From assembly GCA_016716765.1 (NCBI GenBank), contig JADJVA010000023.1:1-18842 (forward strand): a DNA stretch of 18,842 nucleotides. Reading direction: 5' to 3'. Shown one piece after another: positions 9,348 to 16,420 of this stretch. The notes beneath the pieces were generated by a model, which was not told the DNA's origin, did not search any database, and saw nothing but the letters and a program-made list of their open reading frames with translations. Every line of letters begins with the position of its first letter. The first letter of the stretch is position 1. The translations under genes and the position numbers were made by a program. The stretch comes from Bdellovibrionales bacterium. Lineage in GTDB: Bacteria > Bdellovibrionota > Bdellovibrionia > Bdellovibrionales > UBA1609.

Positions 9348-9639
9348 TTTTCGTCCTTCCAGTCTCGATGTTAATCATCGACCCTTGGAAGACGAAATCC
9401 AGGGGGCACCTCAGGATGGCTTCAATGGGATCGGGAGCCTCAATAGGATAGTGTTTAGCTTCAAACGCTTCAACGAAAGTCGTCATCACATCCAAACGAT
9501 CTCCTTCTGGATGTCTCTGGCTGTGCATCCATTAACGCCTCGATCTCGTTGAGGGCGGATTGATAATCTGATTCAGTTTTTATCGGCTTAATCTCCATGC
9601 TCAGTGTCATCCCTTACTAACCATCGCCAAGGGTGGCGC

Positions 9640-10038
9640 TTACACCATGCTCTCTTTCACCATCGTATTGTTCCTTAACCAATCGGCAAATGCCTCCTCT
9701 TGCAGTTCGCCACTGGCTAAGGCGGACACCAATCGAGTTGCTTCAAATTCCGAAGCCGTAAGTTGTCGGTTATTTCGTGCCAGGAACACATAGCCCGTCA
9801 TGAAGCCTGTGCGTTTGTTGCCGTCCACAAAAGGGTGATTGCGAATGATGCCCACGACATAGGCTGCCGCCAGTGCCGCTAAATCCGGCTGATCATAAGT
9901 CAACAGTTGACGGGGCCGCGCCAGCGCCGATTCAAGCAAGCCGGTATCGCGAAGACCGCTTGGCCCGCCATGCTCGGCGAGCAAGCGGTCGTGCATCGCC
10001 AAGACCACATGGGTTTCTATCCAAATGGGCTCCTTCAT
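9640..10038 (-). CDS. doc: Doc-family (Fic fold) toxin, death on curing
   Basis: A 132-residue protein with the Fic/Doc active-site motif HPFVDGNKRTGFMTGY (about residues 68-83). The overall Doc layout is an IWIETHVVLAMHDRLLAEHG start and a GLRDTGLLESALARPRQ segment. In the characterised P1 Doc family this fold transfers phosphate to EF-Tu and arrests translation. The start ATG overlaps the antitoxin stop (ATGA), which indicates translational coupling. The motif is complete and the frame uninterrupted, so it is likely functional. Confidence 0.92.
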   Translation of the reverse strand: MKEPIWIETHVVLAMHDRLLAEHGGPSGLRDTGLLESALARPRQLLTYDQPDLAALAAAYVVGIIRNHPFVDGNKRTGFMTGYVFLARNNRQLTASEFEATRLVSALASGELQEEAFADWLRNNTMVKESMV

Positions 10039-10265
10039 TTTGCCAGTGCATGTAAGGTGTTGCGATAGCGGGCCATACCTTCTTCGGCCAGCTTCATCTG
10101 AGCTTCAAACTCCGGATCATAGGGGGTCAAGCGATAGCCGCCTTCGGGCATCTCGGTCAGGAAAAGACGATCTCCGTCTTCAACGTGTAAGCGGCTGATC
10201 GCTTCCATCGGCAGAACAACGCCCAGCGAATTGCCCACTTTGCGAATTTTTAGGTTAATCATCAC
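10035..10265 (-). CDS. AbrB/MazE/SpoVT-type antitoxin paired with Doc
   Basis: A 76-residue protein. The N-terminal half is a swapped-hairpin AbrB-type DNA-binding domain (LKIRKVGNSLGVVLPMEAIS, LHVEDGDRLFLTE). The C-terminal tail (DPEFEAQMKLAEEGMARYRN) is the helical toxin-binding part. Two starts are possible, GTG 10265 or ATG 10262; the AAAGGA upstream favours the ATG by spacing. It overlaps doc by 4 bp and probably represses its own operon through the palindrome at 10281-10307. Classic Doc partners are Phd-type; AbrB-type partners also occur. Confidence 0.9.
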   Translation of the reverse strand: MMINLKIRKVGNSLGVVLPMEAISRLHVEDGDRLFLTEMPEGGYRLTPYDPEFEAQMKLAEEGMARYRNTLHALAK

Positions 10266-10280
10266 GGTTGTTCCTTTAGA

Positions 10281-10307
10281 GCATGTTATTACAAAGTGAT
10301 AACATGC
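10281..10307. promoter_or_regulatory. Palindromic operator upstream of the antitoxin-doc operon
   Basis: The inverted repeat GCATGTTATTAC-AAA-GTGATAACATGC has twelve-base arms with one mismatch. It ends 16-19 bases before the antitoxin start codons on the minus strand. Position and symmetry fit an autoregulatory antitoxin-binding site overlapping the promoter. Confidence 0.65.
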
Positions 10308-10376
10308 TTACCCTGAAGATTCAAGCAAGAAAATAGGCCGCATCGCCCTTTCACCCTCTCGACGGGATGCTTCTCC

Positions 10377-10446
10377 CCCTACCCTGTTTACCCCTGATAA
10401 TGTATTTTATCTTGCGTAAAATAAAAACCAAGGGTAGGGTGATTCC
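10377..10446 (+). promoter_or_regulatory. Promoter/operator region of the tyrosine recombinase
   Basis: Two nested inverted repeats precede the recombinase start. CCCTACCCT (10377-10385) pairs with AGGGTAGGG (10431-10439), and TATTTTA (10402-10408) with TAAAATA (10416-10422). The AT-rich centre could hold a promoter. The function as an operator or recombinase-binding site is inference. Confidence 0.4.
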
Positions 10447-11516
10447 ATGAGCAAAACACCCCGCCAATCCAAGACTGTTCCCGTTAGTAATCAGGGTGAA
10501 TTGCCCCTAATGCTGCCGGGGCCGGAACAGGCCGTGGCCCTGGAGGGGTCTGTAACCCCTGGGCCTGGAAGCCTCTCCATCCGCGTCCTGACCGCTGCGG
10601 AATTCCAGGGCTTGGCCGATGTGCCGCCTGAGTTGGAATGGTTCGCAAACATCGCGAACGCCAAAACGCGCCGGGCCTATCAGCAAGACGTGAAGGACTT
10701 TACCGCCTTTGTCGGGATCGTCCGCCCGGAAGAATTCCGGATCGTGACCCGTGCGCACTTTATCGCCTGGCGCAAGGATTTGGAACGGCGGGCGCTCGCG
10801 CCGTCCACCATCCGCCGCAAGCTCTCGGCGCTCTCCTCGCTGTTTGATTATCTCTGCGAACAGAACGCGATCACGCACAATCCGGTAGACGGTGTGAAGC
10901 GCCCCAAGGCCAACAACAATGAAGGGCTGACGCCAGCTTTGGGCGATGCCCAAGCGCGGGCTTTACTGGACGCGCCGCCCGGAAACACGTTGAAGGGCCA
11001 GCGGGATCGCGCAATCCTGGCGACGCTGCTCTATCACGGTCTACGCCGGGAAGAACTCTGCAAATTGCGCGTCCGCGATCTCCACCAGCGGGAAGGTGTG
11101 CTGCATCTGCGGATTGAAGGCAAGGGCGACAAGATCCGCTTCGTGCCGGTAGCCGCAGGCAGCGCGTCTCATCAAGGTATCTGGAAGTAGCCGGGCATGG
11201 CGATGACCTTCAGGGATCGCTCTTTCGCCCGGTGAAGAACAACTCGACGGGAACGCTGAACAAGCCGCTCAACCCGGCCTCGGTCTATCAGGAAGTGGTT
11301 CGGCGCTACGGCAAGCAGGTCGGCATCAACGCCGATGTTCACGGCTTCTGCGTGCATTCCCTGCGCGCTACAGCGGCGACAAACGCCTTGGAGCACAACG
11401 CCGATATTGCCAAGGTCCAGGAGTGGTTGGGACACGCCAATGTCTCCACCACACGCCTTTACGATAAGCGGAAAAATCGACCGGAAGACAGTCCGACTTT
11501 TCGGGTGGATTACTGA
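10447..11516 (+). pseudogene. Tyrosine recombinase/integrase (XerC/D-like), split by small indels
   Basis: The first 240 or so codons give a SAM-like core-binding domain (KTRRAYQQDVKDFTAFVGIV, STIRRKLSALSSLFDYLCEQ, NPVDGVKRPK). The start of the catalytic domain follows, with the first Arg in LLYHGLRREELCKLRVRDL and the Lys loop EGKGDKIRFVPV. The frame breaks at about 11163-11186. The rest continues in another frame as EVAGHGDD, then HSLRATAATNAL (H-x-x-R), VQEWLGHANVSTTRLYDKRK (His and nucleophile Tyr) and stops at 11516. All catalytic residues are present in the DNA. Two small deletions in the 11163-11178 region would explain the loss. It may have been the integrase that brought in the neighbouring GC-rich toxin-antitoxin block. 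Confidence 0.85.
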
Positions 11517-11696
11517 ATTCTTAACCAGTCGGTGAAAGCTCCTTCCGCTCAATTCACCAATGGCTCTGCTTCATATTGGTAGTAGCCGAAGATCATTGCG
11601 TTTAAAGCTGAACAATTGATTAACCTGTTTTTCGCAATTGGTGGGGAAGAAATGCATCAATCTCCTTATCAGAGAATGTCATTTCTTCTGACCGTT

Positions 11697-12200
11697 TTAG
11701 CGCTTGCTGAGCCTTTTATACGCATCGTAAGTAGTGCTCGGTGCCCCGCTATATGCTGCATGTAATTCCAAAAGCAATTTATCGCGCTCCGAAGTTAAAT
11801 CTGTTAGGCGTTTTATACCAAGCCGCAAGTCAGTTATAAGCGACAAGTATTTCTCCCGAATTAGCCAAATATCGCTAGCAGCTTGCTTATGTTTTTGGGC
11901 AAGTTCGCCAAGATCGTAGTTCTTTGTATAAGCATTAAGCACGAGAAGGCACGTTGAAACGACCATACCAATAGCAGCACCGATATTTCCAGCACCGAAC
12001 ACAGCAGCGATAAAGCCGCCAGTCGTTATTGCCGAAAGAATAATTTGCCACAACTTGATAGTGCTCCATCGAGACAAAAGAAGGTCAGCGCATTTTTCAT
12101 GTGTCTTGTGTGTGTAGACAACGCGACCAAAGCACTCCCTCAACTGTGCTTCAAGAAGCGAATTATCAGTAACACGCTCATTCTGGGTAGTCGTTTCCAA
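11697..12200 (-). CDS. SLATT-domain two-helix membrane effector (CBASS-type)
   Basis: A 167-residue protein with two hydrophobic helices (IILSAITTGGFIAAVFG and IGAAIGMVVSTCLLVLNAY, about residues 53-90), flanked by polar helices that include a long C-terminal helical tail. This is the SLATT layout; SLATT proteins next to SMODS nucleotidyltransferases are predicted pore-forming effectors triggered by the cyclic nucleotide. Start TTG 12200 is chosen because GGAGAG lies seven bases upstream; no in-frame ATG is nearby. It overlaps the end of the nucleotidyltransferase gene by 23 bp, so the two are coupled. The frame is uninterrupted. Confidence 0.85.
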   Translation of the reverse strand: METTTQNERVTDNSLLEAQLRECFGRVVYTHKTHEKCADLLLSRWSTIKLWQIILSAITTGGFIAAVFGAGNIGAAIGMVVSTCLLVLNAYTKNYDLGELAQKHKQAASDIWLIREKYLSLITDLRLGIKRLTDLTSERDKLLLELHAAYSGAPSTTYDAYKRLSKR

Positions 12201-13056
12201 AGATATCTCTCCATTTTTGCTTAGCAGACCATTCGCGTTTCGGATTTGCGGTTTCGTGGGCTATTGCGTCCAGAGAAATATTGTAACATCTCGTCGCTTT
12301 GTATTGGAAAAGCCCTTTTCCATAAACATACCGCCCACTGCCCGGTGCCTTCCAGTACTCCTGATCTTTGTCTTGGTCCACCATCCACTTGAAAAAGTCT
12401 CGACACATATAGTCATAGTAAAGATATGACTTATCCTTATAGCCCCAGTTCTCGATAAACTGGTAAGCGAAAGTGTCTATTAGTAGACCACCAATCCGAA
12501 CGTCCCACTTGCGCTTCCATGCCCTCATCATTCGACAGAGCGGAACTAGATTTCCGTTACAAACACTATTCTGATTTCTAATGGCCTGGATTTCGGGTCT
12601 TGGGTTTGTCGTTCGCCACGATCCACCGTTGTTTGCATCAGGGAATGTATAGCTATCATTCTTGTTGATGAACGCTGGCACAACCTCGAATGAGATACCA
12701 TCAGTGAATGGGACGATTATGACTTGCCCATCGGCTCGGATGCTTGTCGTTGAGTAGGTTTTTTCAATGGACGTTTTGACCGCTTGGAGCAAAGCCGATT
12801 GGCCGTTCCCAGAGTATTTGTCATACTTTTCATACTCTGAATACGGCAACTGGAAGATCATATCTAGATCACTGAAACCAGAAATTGCCGTATTTCGCCC
12901 ATATGATCAACATACAGGCTGTGCAACGTCGGACGTTGTAGTCCAGAAATCGGTGTTCAATCGTTGCGTGATTTTTTTGTAGCGAATGTAAATTGTCCCA
13001 GCATCTTGCACCTGAAGATTTGAGCAAAACTCACTGAACCAATCGGCTAAAGCCAT
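12178..13056 (-). pseudogene. CD-NTase (SMODS-type cyclic oligonucleotide synthase) with an in-frame stop
   Basis: Makes a cyclic nucleotide alarm signal on phage infection in CBASS systems. ATG 13056 opens MALADWFSEFCSNLQ, then IRYKKITQRLNTDFW. The polymerase-beta-type active site follows: SYGRNTAISGFSDLDM (GS-like loop plus DxD, about 12860-12906), with the third acidic residue in ISFEVVPAF. The C-terminal helical domain holds RMMRAWKRKWDVRIGGLLID. A TGA stop at 12909-12907 replaces the Gly of the G-S motif. The downstream frame is then open for 240 codons to 12178. One base (GGA to TGA), or two small compensating deletions (a CA and a G, restoring HSLYVGSYGR), would repair it. It forms an operon with SLATT. 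Confidence 0.87.
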
Positions 13057-13209
13057 GCGTACTCTCTGAGAAGGCCAATGGACTGCATAGAACCTACAAT
13101 CCCGACAATATGAGATGCTGCTAGACTATATAGATTTCGCATAAATCCTTAGCTTTTAGGTTCTTTCACACGCTACCCTCTTGCAAAAATGCCGTCAAAT
13201 GTATCTCGC

Positions 13210-13434
13210 TTAGGTGAATGCGACTGTGATTATTATCACTTCATCTAAAAAAGTTCTGATGCTAGTACCTTTAATTCTAAACCTTCGAGTGCAATCTAGT
13301 TTTGGATCTCTGATATTTCTGATTTTAGAAGTAACCGTTTCCTTAATAGATTGGAGAACAGCCCCTTCGAGTGCATCTTGCATCCGATGAGGATCTACTC
13401 GCCGCCCATTAATTTCAAAAGAAATATCAACCAT
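13210..13434 (-). CDS. Small conserved-looking protein of unknown function (74 aa)
   Basis: Not recognised. The N-terminal half is soluble, with a beta hairpin-like start (MVDISFEINGRRVDPHRM) and an amphipathic helix (DALEGAVLQSIKETVTSKI). The C-terminus (TFLDEVIIITVAFT) looks less regular and may follow a frame break near the T6 run at about 13247-13252. GAGGTGATGTACG is a good ribosome-binding region before ATG 13434. It is 11 bases downstream of the 48-residue gene and 153 bases upstream of the nucleotidyltransferase, all on one strand, so it may be part of the same transcript. Confidence 0.6.
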   Translation of the reverse strand: MVDISFEINGRRVDPHRMQDALEGAVLQSIKETVTSKIRNIRDPKLDCTRRFRIKGTSIRTFLDEVIIITVAFT

Positions 13435-13445
13435 CGTACATCACC

Positions 13446-13592
13446 TCACTTCTTGCCGCGACTGGGCCGCTGAGTCAGGGCCGATCCGGCTGCGCTCTTC
13501 GCATCCTTGCTCGCCTTAGGGTTGCTCAAAACTCTACCCGCTGCGGAAGCTGCTTTCTTACTTGTCACTTCGTTGTTGCCTTTCTTTGCCAT
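13446..13592 (-). CDS. Small basic Ala/Lys/Ser-rich protein (48 aa)
   Basis: A 48-residue reading frame (MAKKGNNEVTSKKAASAAGR, then VLSNPKASKDAKSAAGSALT and QRPSRGKK). It is very basic, with no membrane helix, and an obvious ribosome-binding site (GAGGTGATTTT before ATG). The composition suggests a nucleic-acid-binding or disordered protein; no function is assigned. It heads the minus-strand group that ends in the CBASS pair and lies divergent to the XRE/ImmA regulator. Confidence 0.62.
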   Translation of the reverse strand: MAKKGNNEVTSKKAASAAGRVLSNPKASKDAKSAAGSALTQRPSRGKK

Positions 13593-13789
13593 AAAATCAC
13601 CTCATATATTTGAAAAATATATAAATTTTAGATTTGCAATCATTCTCGCAAGCTTATTCTATAGTGCGATTATCCAACAAACAAGTATTATTTTGCCTTT
13701 TTTGTTCTTTAATGCCAATAATAGAACTAAAGAACAAATTCAGGGAGCGAAGTCATCGCAACCAAAACCCAAGCGGGAGAGCAAAAACC
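13593..13789. promoter_or_regulatory. Divergent promoter region with inverted repeat TTTGTTCTTTA / TAAAGAACAAA
   Basis: A 197-bp intergenic region between the minus-strand small-gene/CBASS operon and the plus-strand XRE/ImmA gene. It holds a perfect 11-base inverted repeat, 13701-13711 and 13738-13748, spaced 26 bases apart, with extra AGAAC half-sites inside. This is a plausible operator for the HTH regulator, acting on its own gene and perhaps on the divergent operon. Confidence 0.5.
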
Positions 13790-14920
13790 ATGTCCTTCAA
13801 CCCACAGACCCTCGGAAGGAGGCTGCGCGAAGCAAGGGAAAACTGCGGATTGAGTCAACAAGTTGCGGCTGATTCCATCGGCATACCGCGAACGGCGGTC
13901 ACGCAACTGGAGGCGGGCAATCGTGCCGTCTCAACCCTGGAACTGGCCCAACTTGCGGAGTTGTACAAACAGCCTGTAGCTGATTTCTTCGGCGAACAAC
14001 CGCTTCACGAAGATGATTTACTGGTCGCGCTGCATCGGTTGGCTCCGGGCCTCGATACCCGTTCGGATATCAAAGAACAGGTAGAGCGCTGCCTAAGCCT
14101 CTGTCGGGAAGGTTGCTCGCTGGAAAAATTATTGGGCCGATCCCCGCGAAGTGGCCCGCCAGCCTATAATTTGCCCGCGCCACGAACGGCCAGTGAAGCC
14201 GTTCGGCAAGGTGAGCAAGTTGCTCTCCAAGAGCGGAAGCGGCTTGGCTTGGGTCAGACGCCCATTGCCAACATGGGAGAATTGATCTCGGATCAAGGAA
14301 TCTGGTCCTCTGGCGTCAACTTGCCTGATGAAATGTCCGGCCTGTTTCTACGCCATACCTCCATCGGCATGGCGATCCTCGTCAACTTTGACCATGTTCA
14401 GGGGCGCAAGCGCTTTTCCTACGCGCATGAGTACGCCCATGCCCTACTCGACCGGGATCGCACGGCCACGGTCTCGACTCGCGATAATGCTTCCGAACTG
14501 ATTGAGAAGCGAGCAAACGCCTTTGCCGCCGCTTTGCTGATGCCCGGTGAAGGGGTCACGGAGTTTCTCCGTGCTCTCGATAAAGGATTACCTAGCCGAT
14601 ATGAACAAACGATTTTCGACGTAGCGACTGAGGGGCGGATTGATACCCAAACTCGGCCTGTTCCGGGGTCTCAGGCCATTACTCATCAGGATGCGGCAAT
14701 GCTTGCTCATCACTTCGGGGTGAGCTACCAAGCCGCTACTTACCGGCTAAGGAGCCTGAACCTAGTTTCACAACCAGAATGTGCCAAACTGCTAGAGCGC
14801 GAATCGGAAGGGAAAGGATTTCTGGAATTCTTAAGGATGTTGGATGATCTCGATAAGCCCGAAAGCAGAGAACGGGCAAGATCGCGAATTGAAGAGTCAA
14901 ATCGTTCACCTCGCCATTGA
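13790..14920 (+). CDS. XRE-family HTH regulator fused to ImmA/IrrE metallopeptidase
   Basis: 376 residues. The N-terminal XRE helix-turn-helix is LGRRLREARENCGLSQQVAA to TAVTQLEAGNRAVSTLELAQ (about residues 6-60). The C-terminal ImmA/IrrE zinc peptidase has HEYAHALLDR (HExxH, about residue 220) followed by EKRANAFAAALLMPG. ATG 13790 is chosen over an upstream in-frame ATG because GGGAG lies eleven bases before it and the HTH starts right there. Such fusions act as repressors relieved by proteolysis. The gene diverges from the CBASS-side operon. The last 14 or so codons look unlike the family, and the expected ending is found in another frame (14880-15032), so the C-terminus is probably shifted by one base near 14880. 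Confidence 0.88.
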   Translation: MSFNPQTLGRRLREARENCGLSQQVAADSIGIPRTAVTQLEAGNRAVSTLELAQLAELYKQPVADFFGEQPLHEDDLLVALHRLAPGLDTRSDIKEQVERCLSLCREGCSLEKLLGRSPRSGPPAYNLPAPRTASEAVRQGEQVALQERKRLGLGQTPIANMGELISDQGIWSSGVNLPDEMSGLFLRHTSIGMAILVNFDHVQGRKRFSYAHEYAHALLDRDRTATVSTRDNASELIEKRANAFAAALLMPGEGVTEFLRALDKGLPSRYEQTIFDVATEGRIDTQTRPVPGSQAITHQDAAMLAHHFGVSYQAATYRLRSLNLVSQPECAKLLERESEGKGFLEFLRMLDDLDKPESRERARSRIEESNRSPRH

Positions 14921-15032
14921 GGCGTATCGCCGGGAAGAGATTTCTCGGGGCAAGCTTCTTGATCTCAGCAAGAAGCTGGAATTACCTGGACGCAAGCTGA
15001 TTGAGCTTGCTGAAGCCGTTAAGGAAGATTAG
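14880..15032 (+). pseudogene. Probable displaced C-terminus of the XRE/ImmA protein
   Basis: An open frame overlapping the end of the XRE/ImmA gene encodes QIVHLAIEAYRREEISRGKL, LDLSKKLELPGRKLIELAEA and VKED. An EAYRREEISRGKL-type ending is typical of the C-terminus of ImmA-type regulators. The simplest reading is a frameshift near 14880 that cut it off. A separate short overlapping gene starting at ATG 14844 is the alternative. Confidence 0.5.
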
Positions 15033-15039
15033 TTACTGG

Positions 15040-15147
15040 AGTGCTACTGGACTCATTACTGTGAATGAAGCAGACGCTATTAAAGATGAATGGGCTTCAA
15101 CGCATAAATTTAAGCTCAAGATCAACTCGTTTATGGACCTTATTTAA
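15040..15147 (+). pseudogene. Possible C-terminal remnant of a PIN-domain-like toxin
   Basis: The plus frame from about 15040 reads SATGLITVNEADAIKDEWAS and THKFKLKINSFMDLI before TAA. A closing segment of EADxIK...FKLKxxSFxDL type resembles PIN-like nucleases often encoded just after XRE/ImmA regulators. The N-terminal two thirds, with the acidic active site, are missing. The family call rests on memory of the motif and is tentative. A minus-strand open frame (15097-15318) overlaps it. Confidence 0.33.
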
Positions 15148-16373
15148 AATTTTGGCCCTAATATCAAGATATTTTCCTTTAAAGAGCCGCTCTCCATTTT
15201 CTGGTGGATTTGCCTTCGTAAATCGGGATGAATTAGCGCGTATTAACCTTAGTGTCCGAACCGCATCATAAGCACTGACAACGATATCTCTTTGTTTCTT
15301 GAATATCGTGCCACCGATTCAAATTTGATCCATTTTTTGACCTTCTCTCACTGGTTTTTGCGTTTATTTGCTCACTGACCTTCTGAAGTTATCATCATCT
15401 TCATTTATAAGACCATTATCATTTTAGCCCGAATTTATGTGAAAATCTCTGCCAAGCAGTTGAATAGTGCACTTTTCGATTAACAACTATTTTTCCATCA
15501 TCTCGTTCTTGCCTCAGAATATAATTCAATATCACCTTCGAAAACTTTTTGTTAATATTATCGACATAATCTTATCGAGAAGAAGCATAACTTTTTATTA
15601 GTTCTGCTGTAGGAGAAGTAAAAAACCAAATTCCCTCTGGGAGCCAATACATATAAGAGCGTCTAGAATAGCTATAAGCCCAGTCAAATCTATCAAATTT
15701 TGTTAACTATTCTTCCAACTCTTGGACGGCTTCGAAGATAATGCCATTTGAATTCCTCAAGATCCTTTTATACTCGATGCATAGTAGTCTGGGCGAAGCT
15801 AGATAATGCAATTTACTTCCTTAGCCAATCATAAATTCTGAAGCCCTGGATCATTCAAGATTAGCCAAATATCTCAAAAATTTTAGCTCTAGCATTTGTT
15901 CAAGTCAAAGTTCAAAGAACTTGGCTAAACTCATCAGTTGGGGATGTCTCACTTTATATTAGGATCAATCATACAATTTGATTACGAACATAGCTTTAAT
16001 TTGCCACAATCTTCGAGAATTTTATTCCAATTGAATCAACATTTGGCCTTTCCCTAACTCGAAGTGCATCAGCATAGCTGATGCAAGCTCGTAAGAAAAT
16101 CCCTGCGGTAGATTTAAAGCCATTTTATCTTGAAGCAGCCAGCATTTTGTGTGAAAGCATTGAATTTAGTTATCGCAGGGCTTGAGGATGATGCTGTATC
16201 ATGGGTTTCTAAGCCGAGAGCTTTGTTTGAGAATCCCATGTAACGGTTTTAAAATTGGTCAACGACTTTTCCCAGTATTTCGTCTGAATTGCTTTTCTCG
16301 GAGGAAATTTATCATATTTGATTTCAGGAATGTTGGTAAAAATGGATTGCCATCCCGAAAACTCACAAGCGAT
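15097..16373 (-). pseudogene. Putative old decayed gene of unknown family in AT-rich sequence
   Basis: No intact gene is present in this 1.2-kb stretch, but the minus strand keeps long open segments. 16373-15999 is 125 codons with only three stops (IPEIKYDKFPPRKAIQTKYW; KSTAGIFLRACISYADALRV). 15820-15422 is 133 codons with two stops (KFDRFDWAYSYSRRSYMYWL, PEGIWFFTSPTAELIKSYAS). 15318-15097 is open for 73 codons (DIVVSAYDAVRTLRLIRANS; LFKGKYLDIRAKILNKV). Several stops are TAA/TAG where Gln would fit. The order and aromatic-rich composition suggest one decayed coding sequence, but no family is recognised. Chance open frames remain possible. Confidence 0.33.
16065..16085. repeat. Perfect 9-bp inverted repeat (hairpin)
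   Basis: TGCATCAGC-ATA-GCTGATGCA gives 9-base arms with a 3-base loop. There is no following T-run, so it is not a standard terminator. It may be chance within the decayed region. Confidence 0.4.
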
Positions 16374-16420
16374 TCAGAATGAACTTTAATTCCTCAACTT
16401 TCTCATATAGCTCTCCTATG

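Larger units (their letters stand above)
8131..9413 (-). mobile_element. Complete IS3-family insertion sequence in a higA-like gene
   Basis: A 1283-bp element with imperfect inverted ends that begin TGAGGTGCCCC on both sides, flanked by a 3-bp duplication GGA (8128-8130 and 9414-9416), as expected for IS3. orfA and orfB are on the minus strand, with the usual A7 slippery run between them. Removing the IS and one GGA restores a continuous higA reading frame (IEAI to LHRMEALGI) at the junction. Confidence 0.92.
8048..9598 (-). pseudogene. HigA-like antitoxin gene, split by the IS3 element
   Basis: A minus-strand ATG at 9598 after AAGGG opens MEIKPIKTESDYQSALNEIE and ALMDA, the typical start of long HigA-type antitoxins. 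A one-base break near 9530 follows, then HPEGDRLDVMTTFVEAFEAK and YPIEAPDPIEAI. The IS3 element (8131-9413) follows, and after it LHRMEALGI. The helix-turn-helix that should come next cannot be recognised, so the 3' end is lost or degraded. No HigB toxin gene is seen. The gene directly upstream on the same strand is the Doc toxin, 41 bases away, so the antitoxin may have been left orphaned. Confidence 0.7.

Noticed and set aside
8118..9552. Several long plus-strand frames across the second IS3 element
   Set aside because: They are antisense to orfA/orfB in GC-rich DNA, with no ribosome-binding sites or recognisable domains.
10507..10953. 148-codon minus-strand frame opposite the recombinase
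   Set aside because: Antisense shadow; the plus strand encodes a clear tyrosine recombinase.
15097..16373. In-frame TAA/TAG at Gln-like positions suggesting a reassigned genetic code
   Set aside because: Other genes in the window use TAA, TAG and TGA as normal stops, and the same stretch also needs frameshifts. Simple decay explains it.
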